Source: an uncultured Bacilli bacterium (GTDB taxonomy: Bacteria; Bacillota_I; Bacilli_A; RF39; UBA660). From it: a stretch of DNA of 64,000 nt. Under the pieces are notes generated by a model that saw only the letters and a list, made by a program, of their open reading frames with translations, ran no database searches and was not told the DNA's origin. The DNA is taken from positions 186,001 to 250,000 of the forward strand of contig CAKOOM010000001.1 in assembly GCA_934098395.1 (NCBI GenBank), in the 5' to 3' direction. The translations under genes and the position numbers were made by a program. Below, one piece after another: positions 63,825 through 64,000 of this stretch (position 1 is its first letter; the number at the start of each line of letters is the position of its first letter).

Positions 63825-64000
63825 TAGTAATTTATTAACAGAATTTAATGTTCGAAAAAAAGAAAAGTCGGTTGTGGATGTTAAGGATTATGCAGTTTTT
63901 TCTGATAAGGAAAAACTTGATGCTCTTAGAACAAAGATAGTCCAAAATTTAATTAATAATAAGATTCCAGAAAATATTACTTTGGAGCAATATATTAACG
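63814..64000 (+). CDS. Probable CpaF/TadA secretion ATPase, N-terminus only
   Basis: The first 62 codons of a gene cut by the window end. The ATG at 63814 overlaps the ATPase gene by 11 bases, with GGAGG upstream. The visible part is polar and helical (KLDALRTKIVQNLINNKIPE), as in the N-terminal region of CpaF. No catalytic motif is in view, so the assignment rests on gene order. Confidence 0.5.
   Translation, partial: MKNNSNLLTEFNVRKKEKSVVDVKDYAVFSDKEKLDALRTKIVQNLINNKIPENITLEQYIN

Overview
The window is very AT-rich bacterial DNA with standard-code genes: TGG encodes Trp and TGA is used as a real stop (e.g. 1752, 28749). Ribosome binding sites are AGGAGG/AGGTGAT-like and promoters are sigma-A-like, often with an extended TGn -10. 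It carries a type-B RNase P RNA, a T-box, RecA, lipoteichoic-acid-synthase-type proteins, a prolipoprotein signal peptidase, a RodZ-like protein and Tad-pilus genes. Together these suggest a walled, Gram-positive, uncultured gut-type Bacilli/Mycoplasmatota relative (RF39-like). It is not a true mycoplasma. The taxonomic call is inference.

Layout. 1-5.1 kb: the end of a DUF1016 nuclease, a LemA/YgjP-peptidase/DUF2207 surface module, and an AlbA_2/HATPase/wHTH regulator preceded by three perfect 12-bp repeats. 5.2-12.6 kb: RNA modification (SpoU methylase, RimM, TrmD), a cysteine desulfurase with a thioredoxin and a thioredoxin-CcdA fusion, then gpsB-rnpB-rodZ-pgsA. 12.7-26.6 kb: envelope genes (amidase, GtrA/GT2 pair, a processive-type GT2, two divergent LTA-synthase-like enzymes, CapA, a phosphodiester glycosidase) around recA, which has a 28-bp palindrome at its promoter. 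26.7-33.6 kb: a degenerate PTS-EIIB-like membrane protein, a histidine kinase, Nudix, Smr, two pseudouridine synthases, an RNA methylase, a lone prepilin, LspA and a rhomboid protease.

The standout is 33.7-49.2 kb, eleven co-directional genes. Three single-pass surface proteins (2019, 504 and 242 residues; the first two carry Gly/Asn-rich linkers and Fn3-like domains) are followed by a complete but aberrant F1-like ATPase. It has a c-like protein lacking the ion-binding carboxylate, a membrane-anchored b/delta-like fusion, alpha and beta with intact P-loops, arginine finger and catalytic Glu, an epsilon reduced to its beta-sandwich, a five-helix membrane protein, gamma, and a long coiled-coil protein. 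No recognisable a subunit is present. The likely reading is that ATP-driven rotation or conformational work is coupled to extracellular proteins rather than to proton flow. This parallels, outside the mycoplasmas, the extra F1-like ATPase clusters known there.

49.2-64 kb: a TasA/camelysin-like surface protein with its own promoter, a TPR-like protein, radC, deoD, the YmfF/YmfH peptidase pair, rpsB-tsf, a T-box-controlled thrS lacking the TGS domain, a membrane-anchored dockerin/cohesin protein, and the start of a Tad-type pilus locus (two TadE-like pseudopilins, a CpaE-like ATPase, and the first codons of a probable CpaF) running off the window. No tRNA, insertion sequence or CRISPR array was seen. 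The only gene-free stretch over 300 bases is 11204-11572, which holds rnpB.
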